Of a stretch of DNA of 64,000 nucleotides, positions 26,134-35,000 are shown piece by piece. Under the pieces are notes generated by a model. The model made no database searches and was not told the origin of the DNA. It saw nothing but the letters and a program-made list of their open reading frames with translations. The stretch spans positions 4,836,001-4,900,000 of the forward strand of contig NZ_CP087134.1 of the NCBI RefSeq assembly GCF_020911925.1, read 5' to 3'. This stretch comes from Flavobacterium cupriresistens. Its GTDB lineage: Bacteria > Bacteroidota > Bacteroidia > Flavobacteriales > Flavobacteriaceae. Position 1 is the stretch's first letter. Each line of letters begins with the position of its first letter. The position numbers and the translations under genes were made by a program.

Positions 26134-27321
26134 TTAAAGTGCTCTAAAGAATTTGTGTCCTAGTTGGAAAGGTGTGATATCAAAATCAGTATATCCGTCT
26201 AATGCAAGATCTGACATAATTTTGCCTAAGAAAGGGGTGAATTTCGCAGCCCATCCGGTCGCGTACAATACGATGTTTTCGTGATTGGGTACATAACTTG
26301 GTGCAAAATCAATCAACAGCTCTTTGTTTGGGATATTACTCAAGGCAATAAGACAGGTTGAAGTGTATTCCGGTTCTGCGTTTAATCCGGTCATGTATTG
26401 TTTTACCCAATCAGAGGTATATCCAAGCTCTTGTGAATTTGGGATTAACGATCTGTCGTTCGGTTCTTCTATAGGTTTCATTACAAAATCCGGTGCCACG
26501 CGAATATAGCCGGGGTGATCCCAATCGACTTCAGGGAAACCGTAGAACTGATTTCCGCTTTCGCCTTCCGGGTTTTGAAATACAAACCAGGTTGGGTATT
26601 GAATGTCCGGATCGGTTTTTTTAAAATAAGCCGAAGACATATTCCAATACGTAGCGTCTATGTGAAAATTCAGTAAGTTGATCACACTGTTAATATAAGG
26701 CCCCGGAATTAGCGCCAGTTTTTTAGTGATATAAGCGCCTTTTGGTGTAATAATCTCAAAAAGATCTCCCAATTGATTGATTTTAAGTACGGGTGAATTT
26801 TCTTCTAAGTGTACCGTTTCTTGTTTCTCACACAGTTCTAAATACGCTTCTATCGTTGCTTTAAAATTGATACTGGCACCATCTTCCTGAAACAGTCCAC
26901 TATATTTTACCGGTAAGTTTTTAAAATGGTATTTATCTTCTATCTCTTTTGAAGTCAGCGAGGTGTAAGGAACGCCTAATGCTTTTAGTGCTTCTTCTGC
27001 TTCAGCAATATTCCCTTCTGTAGATTGTACGGTGGGGTCTCCAAACCAGAGTGTTCCTACTTTGTCAAGCAGCTGTTTACCAGTTTCTTTTTCGAGTTCA
27101 TCCCAGTACGGCTGCGAATCTAAAGCCATTTGTACCATATATTCATCCGGATATGGGATTCGGAATTGGCGTGACACTCCTGCAGAGCTCCCCAGTTGAT
27201 TCACAAAGGTGAATTGTTCTAATACTAAAGTCTTTGCATTTCGTTTACCAAGATGATTCGCAGTGGCTAAGCCTATTGCTCCTCCTCCAATGACGATTAC
27301 GTCGTAGTTTTCTCTAATCAT
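26134..27321 (-). CDS. FAD-dependent oxidoreductase of the sarcosine oxidase/NikD type
   Basis: A 395-residue DAO-family protein. The FAD fold YDVIVIGGGAIGLATANHLG starts at residue 6. GSSAGVSRQFRIPY corresponds to the GSSHGxSRxxR segment of monomeric sarcosine oxidase, with Ala replacing the His used for one flavin linkage. STCLIALSN matches the region carrying the Cys that binds FAD covalently, and TGWAAKFTPFLG closes the FAD site. Relatives oxidise sarcosine, N-methyltryptophan, pipecolate or, in NikD, piperideine-2-carboxylate. It is the first gene of the two-gene oxidase operon. The exact substrate is not shown. Confidence 0.83.
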   Translation of the reverse strand: MIRENYDVIVIGGGAIGLATANHLGKRNAKTLVLEQFTFVNQLGSSAGVSRQFRIPYPDEYMVQMALDSQPYWDELEKETGKQLLDKVGTLWFGDPTVQSTEGNIAEAEEALKALGVPYTSLTSKEIEDKYHFKNLPVKYSGLFQEDGASINFKATIEAYLELCEKQETVHLEENSPVLKINQLGDLFEIITPKGAYITKKLALIPGPYINSVINLLNFHIDATYWNMSSAYFKKTDPDIQYPTWFVFQNPEGESGNQFYGFPEVDWDHPGYIRVAPDFVMKPIEEPNDRSLIPNSQELGYTSDWVKQYMTGLNAEPEYTSTCLIALSNIPNKELLIDFAPSYVPNHENIVLYATGWAAKFTPFLGKIMSDLALDGYTDFDITPFQLGHKFFRAL

Positions 27322-27708
27322 TTGTTGCTTATTTTATTTGTTTATGGTTGTTTGTGGTATTGATCAGGTATTGCTGCTTTTCGTTGCCTGCTTTTTTTCG
27401 GTAACTTTCTTTAGTCTTCGAAAATCCTTTGTTTAAAAAAAACGTCAAACTAGTTCCAGTTGGCCTAATTGGTCACTGTCGTTAGAAAAATTGAGATTAG
27501 CTGCTTTTTAAAGGGTATTGTTTTGTAAGAATAGCATTGTTTAAACGAGACATGCTAAATCAAAAATAGAACTTTTATGAAGCTGAATTTAGCGTGTAAA
27601 TACCTGATTTTCTATTATTATAAATGGAGTTTTTTGAACCTCAACCTGATTATTAAATTAGGCCTTTTGCAGTTGTTGGTGTTGTTCCAGCTATACAAGA
27701 AAAAGTTG

Positions 27709-27840
27709 GACACGAATTGCACTAATTTTCACTATTTTTTTGTGAATTGTAGAATCATTTTAATCCTTTAATCAGTGGCAAGAACTTCACGCTAAGAATC
27801 TCAATAATCAATTCGTAAAAATTAGTGTAATTCGTGGCGA
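27709..27840. repeat. Dispersed palindromic repeat, copy 2
   Basis: This segment matches 10105-10240: CACGAATTGCACTAATTTTC at the left, ATTTTAATCCTTTAATCAGTGGCAA in the middle, and CAATTCGTAAAAATTAGTG at the right. Its right end (ATTAGTGTAATTCGTGGC) is the reverse complement of its left end, so the whole element is a large imperfect palindrome. It lies in the 615-base gap between the oxidase pair and the biosynthetic operon; the rest of the gap (27322-27700) shows nothing recognisable. Confidence 0.8.
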
Positions 27841-27898
27841 AAAAAATCGATCCGACACTTACTATTCTAACTAACTTTTAGACCGCATCAAAATCCTA

Positions 27899-27935
27899 AA
27901 AACAAAAAAACCACTCGTTGGAGTGGTTTTTAGTA
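27899..27935 (-). terminator. Terminator of the NRPS/PKS operon
   Basis: AAAACCACTC-GTTG-GAGTGGTTTT (27907-27916, 27921-27930) is a perfect 10-bp stem. On the minus strand it is followed by a run of T. It starts directly after the stop codon of the phosphopantetheinyl transferase gene, marking the 3' end of the long minus-strand operon. Confidence 0.93.
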
Positions 27936-27936
27936 A

Positions 27937-28587
27937 CTATAAATCATGAATCCGCATCCTACTGGGGCCGACAATGATAGCGTCTATTTTATCTTTAAAG
28001 GCTAAATGGCATTTGTATTTTTTGTCCAGAAAAATTTCTTTCACAAAAAAATACTCCTCCTCTATTTTGGCATAATGGTTTGTTACCTCAAACGATTTTA
28101 AAGGAATAGAAAGCCCTTTACCATTTGCTTTAATAACGGCTTCTTTTTGTGTCCAATACTCAAAAAAGGCACTTTCGGTATCCTCGTTAAGCGAGAGATT
28201 GTCCCATTCTCTTTTTGTCATTTGCGATTTAAATCCTTCGAGCTCTATGTCGTGGATTATTTCAATGTCTATTCCCACATCGCTTCTGTCCGACAGCACA
28301 CAAACAACAATTTCTCCTGAGTGTGATATATTAAATTTAGTAGTATCGTCATTTAGAAATGGTTTACTGTAAAGCGTATAACTCAGCTCTGCTTCGGCAT
28401 AACTTTTACTCATTTTCTGAAGACCATGGCGCAAAAGCAATCTTCCTAACAGGGACAACTGACTGTCTTGCCAACGTCTGTAAGCCAATATCTTTTTTTG
28501 AAAATCGGCCGAAAATTCATTTAGATAATTCGTTATAAGATAATTGTGATTCTCTTCAGAAATGTAAGCGTATAAAATGTGCGTCAT
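27937..28587 (-). CDS. 4'-phosphopantetheinyl transferase (Sfp type)
   Basis: A 216-residue enzyme that moves the phosphopantetheine arm of CoA onto carrier proteins. The two family motifs are present: GIDIE (Asp107, Glu109) and WTQKEAVIKANGKGL (Glu149, Lys153). The length is typical of Sfp-type two-domain enzymes. As the last gene of the NRPS/PKS operon, 26 bases after the ATP-grasp-like gene, it should activate the ACP and PCP domains encoded upstream. It ends at the operon terminator. Confidence 0.94.
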   Translation of the reverse strand: MTHILYAYISEENHNYLITNYLNEFSADFQKKILAYRRWQDSQLSLLGRLLLRHGLQKMSKSYAEAELSYTLYSKPFLNDDTTKFNISHSGEIVVCVLSDRSDVGIDIEIIHDIELEGFKSQMTKREWDNLSLNEDTESAFFEYWTQKEAVIKANGKGLSIPLKSFEVTNHYAKIEEEYFFVKEIFLDKKYKCHLAFKDKIDAIIVGPSRMRIHDL

Positions 28588-28613
28588 TTTGTATCCGTAT
28601 TTAATCTATATAA

Positions 28614-29984
28614 TTAATTGGCAATCTCAAATACAATTGCTTCAACGGCACCTGTCGCAGAGTTTATAACCCCTACATCTGTTTTTACTTCTGACATTCT
28701 TACCCACACACCTCCATAACAATCTCCAAAACCAAATGAACCCCAAATTAGTTTATGCAACGTCCATTCGTTCTCTGCGTTGGGAGCTAGAAAGTCTAAT
28801 GAATCGCTAAACTCCTGGGCAATAAACGCATTATTTTGCAGTGCTAATTCTAATGCTTCTTCCCATTCTTTTTCAGTTGAAAATTTGCCAATAAAAACGT
28901 CCTTCCCCTGAAATCCTCTTGCTACTTTTATCACAAATTTATCTTTGTCGGTTTTCAATAAATCAGGAAGATTATGCTCTCTGTCTTTGAAAATGACTTT
29001 TTTATTTTCGATAAACGAAGTCCACGGAATATTTTTTAGTATTAGTTCATTTTCTTCGGGTGAAAACTTTCCTGCCTGAGCCAATTCCAACAAAATAAAC
29101 AAGTTTCTTTTATCACCAAGCATCCTAAGTCCAAGATGGTCGGGAAGATAAATCCTGTCCATCATAAAAGCTCTGAATATGGCTGGCGTAACATTCATAT
29201 CCATTGTTAAAATGATCAAACTGTGTATCACTTTATCGCCTAAACATAGATTCCCATTGGTAAGTGTCAATTCATTCATATCTCCGCCATATGCACCGCC
29301 ATTTAGTCCAAAATTGGCTAATTCTTCCTTAAACAGCTTGTCAAAAAAGCCCAGGCTTTCTTCTTTTTCGGCTTCATCTTCGATATCCCCCATTTCCATA
29401 AACAGGTTAATGGTACTCTGTTTACCCAGCTGTTTAATGATTTGTTCGATAAGGAATTTCATGTAGATCTGTAAGGTGTTCCTTCCCTTGTAATCCAGAA
29501 CTTTGTCTTTATTTACTAATTCGGGATGGTTATTTCTTATCAGCGATTCAAAACTTTGTATTTGCCATCCTCCTATTGAAGATCCAATATTGGCTTCTAA
29601 AACTTTAAACCCGTCTTCTGTAAAAGTCAAATCTAATCTACAGCCTATTTCAAGATCTTTTTTATGACATAACATGGCAAATTCTGCCATCATTTCGTCT
29701 CCTGCAAAATAAAATTCTGCCAGTTTTTTTATATCATCATTAAAATACAACGATGGAATTTGTTTTAACAGGCTTGGGATTTTTACAGATAGTGCTGTTA
29801 ACTCTTGTGTCATTTGTTTATTGATGAGTACCGGCCATCCGCTTACCGGATATTTGTAACTTTTAAATACATCAGGAACGGACTCATGGTTGGTATTTAT
29901 TCTTGCGGGAATATCTTTAGTGCCTTCAAATTCTAAAAATTTTTCGGAAAGGATTGTATATTCTTCAGTCGTATTTTTTATCAT
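28614..29984 (-). CDS. Circularly permuted ATP-grasp-like protein in the NRPS operon
   Basis: A 456-residue protein without a signal peptide. The segment CRLDLTFTEDGFKVLEANIG resembles the RxDxxxxxDGxxxxExN block of circularly permuted ATP-grasp enzymes. A later segment, FVIKVARGFQGKDVFIGKFS, resembles their nucleotide-binding strand and glycine loop, and is followed by AFIAQEF. ATP-grasp enzymes join a carboxylate to an amine through an acyl phosphate, so it may add a residue to the product or a precursor. The family call is by pattern only. It lies between the hydrolase and the PPTase genes and is clearly part of the operon. Confidence 0.6.
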   Translation of the reverse strand: MIKNTTEEYTILSEKFLEFEGTKDIPARINTNHESVPDVFKSYKYPVSGWPVLINKQMTQELTALSVKIPSLLKQIPSLYFNDDIKKLAEFYFAGDEMMAEFAMLCHKKDLEIGCRLDLTFTEDGFKVLEANIGSSIGGWQIQSFESLIRNNHPELVNKDKVLDYKGRNTLQIYMKFLIEQIIKQLGKQSTINLFMEMGDIEDEAEKEESLGFFDKLFKEELANFGLNGGAYGGDMNELTLTNGNLCLGDKVIHSLIILTMDMNVTPAIFRAFMMDRIYLPDHLGLRMLGDKRNLFILLELAQAGKFSPEENELILKNIPWTSFIENKKVIFKDREHNLPDLLKTDKDKFVIKVARGFQGKDVFIGKFSTEKEWEEALELALQNNAFIAQEFSDSLDFLAPNAENEWTLHKLIWGSFGFGDCYGGVWVRMSEVKTDVGVINSATGAVEAIVFEIAN

Positions 29985-30057
29985 AAAAAAGTGTTTTTAT
30001 TTTAATGTATATGCTTCTAATTGAACTAAGACAGGTCCAAAAACCTACTCTTGTATT

Positions 30058-31998
30058 TTATAGTATTCCCCAATAAAGCAAATAGGTTGCTAATAGTATG
30101 TTTGAAAAAATCACGGAGAAAATGACACTTCTGGCATCAGTTTTTTTAATGGTTAAAATGTAATACAGCAAGGTCAAAATCAGACACCCTAAAAAGACCA
30201 GTACCAACAGAAATATATAGTTGAAGGTTTGCGGCAGACCAAATGCCAGAATGAAATAGTTTTGTTCTGAAACTTTCGTGATGGCCATAAGCAAACATCC
30301 GAAAAGTACTAATCCGGTAATAGAAGTAATCGTTATCCCAATCCTTACTATCTTATCCTGAACTGTGGTATATCTCTTTTTGATTAACTTGATAAGGTAG
30401 GCAAAAATAAACGCTAACATTACTACTAAAGCTGTTGCTAAAGGGAATAGAAAAATAGGGTCTTGTTCTCCGATACTTTTACCGGTTTTCGCAACTCCTT
30501 TGTTAATCGTAATTCCTGTAACTAGTTTTACATTATCGGCTTCCTTAAACCTATTGAGATCCAGTTTTTGTTTCGGATTATCGATGAAACTTTCTACAAC
30601 CTTGTATCCAATTTTTGTAAAACTAGGAACATGGCCATAGGTTCTGGCCTCGATATAATTGGCTTTACCGAATCTTTGTGCTACTTTTTTTCCGTTATCC
30701 AGTGGCGTGATTGGATCAAATTCACCTGAAAAAACCAACACAGGATATGTCGCAGTAGCAAGGTTAGAAAGCGTATTGTCTTTTTTTGCAGCTACTGTGC
30801 GATTACTATTCCATGCGTCACACACTTTAAAATCAGATTTGTAGAATGAAATTCCTCCATTTAATCCCTTAAACTGCGATGCGTTTTGCTGATATTTTAA
30901 AAAATCATTGTTGGGAAGGGTCTCGTTACAACTCACACAATAATACACGCCATAATCCATCGACAATAAACTTGAGAAAGCACTTACCAGGTTCCCTAAA
31001 GATTCTCCTCTTCTTTCATGAAACTGATAAATTAAGAGCGGAATTACTTCTACTAACTTTTTATTGTATAGGGCTTGCTGAACTGCTACTTTAAAATCTT
31101 CTGCATTATACGTAAATGTGCCGGAAGGGATTAATGTTTTATCTACTGTCACAGTCAGCGGATTTTTCTCCAGATCGGCAATTACTTCATAGTATATTTT
31201 TTCTAAATTGGGATATTGTTTATCGTAGGTCTTGTCACTTTTACAGATTTTAAATACTTTCTGTAAACTCGTCATATAATTTGAAGTATTCTCTACATAA
31301 TAGGTCGAAATGTCATAAACCGGAGAGTCTAACAGTAATGATTTTACATCCCCGGCAAAATTGTTTGCATATACTTGTGCCATGTAGGTTCCGTATGATA
31401 CGCCGTATACATTCCAGTTTTTGTACTTTAATGCTGTTTTTAAGGCATGAAGGTCTTTTGCTACAGCTTGGCTGTTGTAAGCGTCGAGGTTGATTCCTCT
31501 GTTGATAAGCTCTTGTTTGCAGGACATTGCAGCATTCGTTTTTTGCTTTTCATCTTCTTCTTCTGACTGGTTTTTTGCCAGAATTTCTAAAAATTTCTTT
31601 CCTAGTCCCTGATCCAACCTTGGCTGTGAATAGCCAGTCCCACGAACATCAAATAATACAATATCATTATTTTCCCTTAGAGGATGATTCAACCATAACC
31701 ATATATTATCAATACCACTCGCGCCCGGGCCTCCTTGTATAAAAACTACGGCGTTCGAATCTTTTGCTGTTGCATTCTTTTTTAGTACAGTTACCGCAAT
31801 TTTTATGGTTTTACCATCATTTGCTCCCCAGGTTTCCGGAACAGTAAGGTAGCCCCAGCTGATTTTTTTGGGATCTGATTTTTTGAATTGAGGCATAAAA
31901 GCGGTCCTATTCTCAAAAGTCACGTTTTGCGCCTGCAAATTCCCGATCAGAATTGCAAATAAAAAAGAAATAGTACTAATTGTTTTTCTTAATCTCAT
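30058..31998 (-). CDS. Alpha/beta-hydrolase (tripeptidyl-aminopeptidase-like) with C-terminal membrane domain
   Basis: A 646-residue protein. After a signal peptide (ISFLFAILIGNLQAQ) comes an alpha/beta-hydrolase domain: oxyanion-hole segment VVFIQGGPGASG, LFDVRGTGYSQP, nucleophile elbow GVSYG, and the late FSGEFDPITP and YGHVP segments carrying the Asp and His. This matches prolyl/tripeptidyl aminopeptidases with a TAP-like C-terminal domain. Residues about 510-646 add four hydrophobic helices, so the enzyme is probably held in the membrane facing the periplasm. In this operon it may trim, mature or inactivate the peptide after export. It is co-directional with NRPS genes 35 bases away. Confidence 0.85.
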   Translation of the reverse strand: MRLRKTISTISFLFAILIGNLQAQNVTFENRTAFMPQFKKSDPKKISWGYLTVPETWGANDGKTIKIAVTVLKKNATAKDSNAVVFIQGGPGASGIDNIWLWLNHPLRENNDIVLFDVRGTGYSQPRLDQGLGKKFLEILAKNQSEEEDEKQKTNAAMSCKQELINRGINLDAYNSQAVAKDLHALKTALKYKNWNVYGVSYGTYMAQVYANNFAGDVKSLLLDSPVYDISTYYVENTSNYMTSLQKVFKICKSDKTYDKQYPNLEKIYYEVIADLEKNPLTVTVDKTLIPSGTFTYNAEDFKVAVQQALYNKKLVEVIPLLIYQFHERRGESLGNLVSAFSSLLSMDYGVYYCVSCNETLPNNDFLKYQQNASQFKGLNGGISFYKSDFKVCDAWNSNRTVAAKKDNTLSNLATATYPVLVFSGEFDPITPLDNGKKVAQRFGKANYIEARTYGHVPSFTKIGYKVVESFIDNPKQKLDLNRFKEADNVKLVTGITINKGVAKTGKSIGEQDPIFLFPLATALVVMLAFIFAYLIKLIKKRYTTVQDKIVRIGITITSITGLVLFGCLLMAITKVSEQNYFILAFGLPQTFNYIFLLVLVFLGCLILTLLYYILTIKKTDARSVIFSVIFSNILLATYLLYWGIL

Positions 31999-32033
31999 AA
32001 TGTTTATGTTATATTTTTTTCTATTTATTTCAG

Positions 32034-35000
32034 TTAAAAATTGAATCCTATATCTATTGTTCTTTCTTTTTCAATAGCCAATTCTATGTCTATTTCTTTT
32101 AAAGATTGATTGGCGTTTTCTACAATTTCGCGAAGTAGTTTTTCGTATTTTAGTAGTATTAGCTCAATTGTAGCTGCTTCGTACTTTGTGGTATTGTAAC
32201 TTAGTGTTCCTGCTACATTTCCCTCGTTTACGACAAAGTTGATTAACAAAGGAAGTCTGCTGTAGGAAGTACTCATAGGCGCTATTTCCAGCTGCAACTT
32301 TTCATTGATCACAATGTTTGTGTAGCTGAACGAAGGGTTTTGCAATACCAACAGTACGTCTAATCGCAATTTATTCTGTAGGACTTCGGGTAGATCCTGG
32401 TGTTCATCAATCTGTAACAGATTTTGGTGCGTTTCTTTTAGTAGTTCACTAAGACTGTTTTCTGAATTTATACGATTCCTCAAAGGCAACGTTTTCGCAA
32501 ACATTCCAAGTTGATTGTGCAGTTCGGAATTGGTTCTTCCGGAATTAACCGTTCCGATGCAAAAATCTTCTTCTCCGTACATTTTATGCAGGAGCATGCT
32601 AAATGTACCGACCAAAAGGGTGTGAAGCGATATATTTTGCTTTTGTGTGAATTCGTTTAATTCCGAAAATGTAAGAGAGTCAAATACAAAATAATGATCT
32701 GTTCCTGTATGCTTCTCTTCATAGTCATCGGCATCAAAAGGAATACTGTTTTTCCAGGTATATCTTTCGAGATATGTTTTCCAGAATTTTAAATTGGTCT
32801 CATTAGCACTTCTTTGTTGCTCTTGATGCCATACAACATAATCCTTAAATTGAAACTTTAATTTGTGAACCTCTATGTTATTCTGCTGTTCTATTTGTTT
32901 GTATTGACTAACAAACTCCTTTACTAAAATTTCTAAAGACCAACCGTCCATAATGATATGATGGGTACAAAATACCAAATAAGAATCCCCGTTTTTCTGA
33001 TGAAATAATGCCACTCTCAATAATGTTTCCTTTTCTAAATCAAAGGCTTTGTTTACGTACTCCTGTATGGACTTTGTTCGCTCTTTTTCTTCATAGAAAA
33101 ATTCATCAATTACTACCTGTGTTTGTTCCGATGCAGCAATTTTTTGATTGGGAATTCCTTCTATCTCAATAAAATTTGTTCTTATGATTTCATGTTTCTT
33201 TTGCAACTCTAAAAACACTTGCTCTAAAACCGTTTTTTTTATCTGACCATGTACTTTGAATACGGCCGACATATTGTAGGATATCGATTTTTCTTTTAGT
33301 TGCGATGCCAGCCATATGTTGTATTGAGAAGACGTAATTGCATAATGCAAACGTTCTGCTACCGGTAGAATCGCGATCGCTTGTACGGTTTCTTTTTGCT
33401 CGAGATACTTTGCTAATTTTTGTACGGTAGGATAGTCAAAAATGTCTTTTAAAGTTATTCTGTACTGCAGTTTTTCGTTTATACTGTTTATTAATTTCAC
33501 TGCATTCAGGGAGTGACCACCAAGCTGGAAAAAATTATCGGTAATGCCAATTTCTGTAGCTGTTCCTAATACCTCATGGTAATACGAACAGAGCTTATTT
33601 TCTATTTCTGTTGTTGGTTTCTCATAAGAAAGTGCTGTTTTTTCTGTGGTAATTTTTACCTGTGACAGCGCTTTTCTATCGACTTTTTTATTGGGTGTTA
33701 ACGGAAATTCGTCTAAAGAAAATAGCGCATGTGGAATCATATATTCCGGTAATTCTTCTCTCAATGTGTTAATGATCTCAGTCGTATTAAAGGTTCCCGT
33801 TTGCGCAATTACATAGGCAATTAATACCGCTTCCTGTCCTGCGTTTTGCCTGGCAATTACTATGGCTTCTTTAATATTTTCTATTTGATTTAACTTCGTT
33901 TCTATGTCTCCAAGTTCTATGCGATATCCTCTTATTTTGACCTGATTATCGTTGCGTCCCACGAATTCTATTTCCCCTTTTTCATTCCATTTTCCTAAGT
34001 CTCCCGTATTGTACATTCTTTCGTTTTCCTTGAAAGCATTTTTAATGAATTTTTCATTGGTCAACTCTTCATTTTTAAAATACCCCTGTGCTAATCCGTC
34101 ACCACCAATATAAATCGTTCCCACACTACCAACAGGCAGCAATTGCATACAATCGTCGAGTATGTACAATTCGGTGTTGTGAATGGGTTTCCCAATATTT
34201 GAGGCTTCATTTGTCTGAGTTACTTTTTTACAGCTGGACCAAATTGTGGTTTCTGTCGGGCCGTACATGTTCCATACTTCAGCAGTAGTTGCTATTAATT
34301 TTTCGGCCAGTGTTTCGCTTAACAGATCGCCTCCGCATAAAATTCTGAGCGTTTTATCTCCTTTCCAACCTGCATTATAAAGCATTTGATAAAAGCTTGG
34401 AGTCGCCTGAATTATCGTCGGTTTTAGTTCCGTCAACTTTACAACAATAGCCAATGGATCTGCTAAAAGTTCCGGACTAGCAATGTATAGTTTAGCTCCT
34501 GAAATTAACGGTGCAAAAAATTCAAGTATAGAGATATCAAACGATTGTGTGGTAACCGAAAATAAATAATCCTGTTCCTCTACTTTAGGTTTGTGTTGTA
34601 TACTAATTAGAAAATTCAGTAATGCTTTGTGGCTTATGGCTACTCCCTTAGGCTTGCCTGTAGAACCCGAAGTATAGATGATATAGGCTGTAGACACAGC
34701 TGCTATTTCTTTTTGTTCCGTTTCTTCTAACTTAATTTCTTCTTTTATAATAACTTCAATATCTATAATACTGTCCTTTAGGTCCAGATTGTGCTTTAGA
34801 TTTTGGGTTGCTATAATTTGTTGTACGCCACTGTGTTCAATAATATATTCTAAACGTTCTTTTGGAAAAGAGGGGTCTAATGGAATATAAGCACTACCCG
34901 ACTTTAATATCCCTAATAGGGTCGCCACAAGATTGGCCGAACGATCCATTAAAACTGCAATTGGGGCAATATTTTGTTCCTTATTTATTCGCCGTAAATA

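Noticed and set aside
27577..27771. 64-codon plus-strand frame before the dispersed repeat
   Set aside because: It runs into the palindromic repeat and has a random hydrophobic/Asn-rich composition; no support as a gene.
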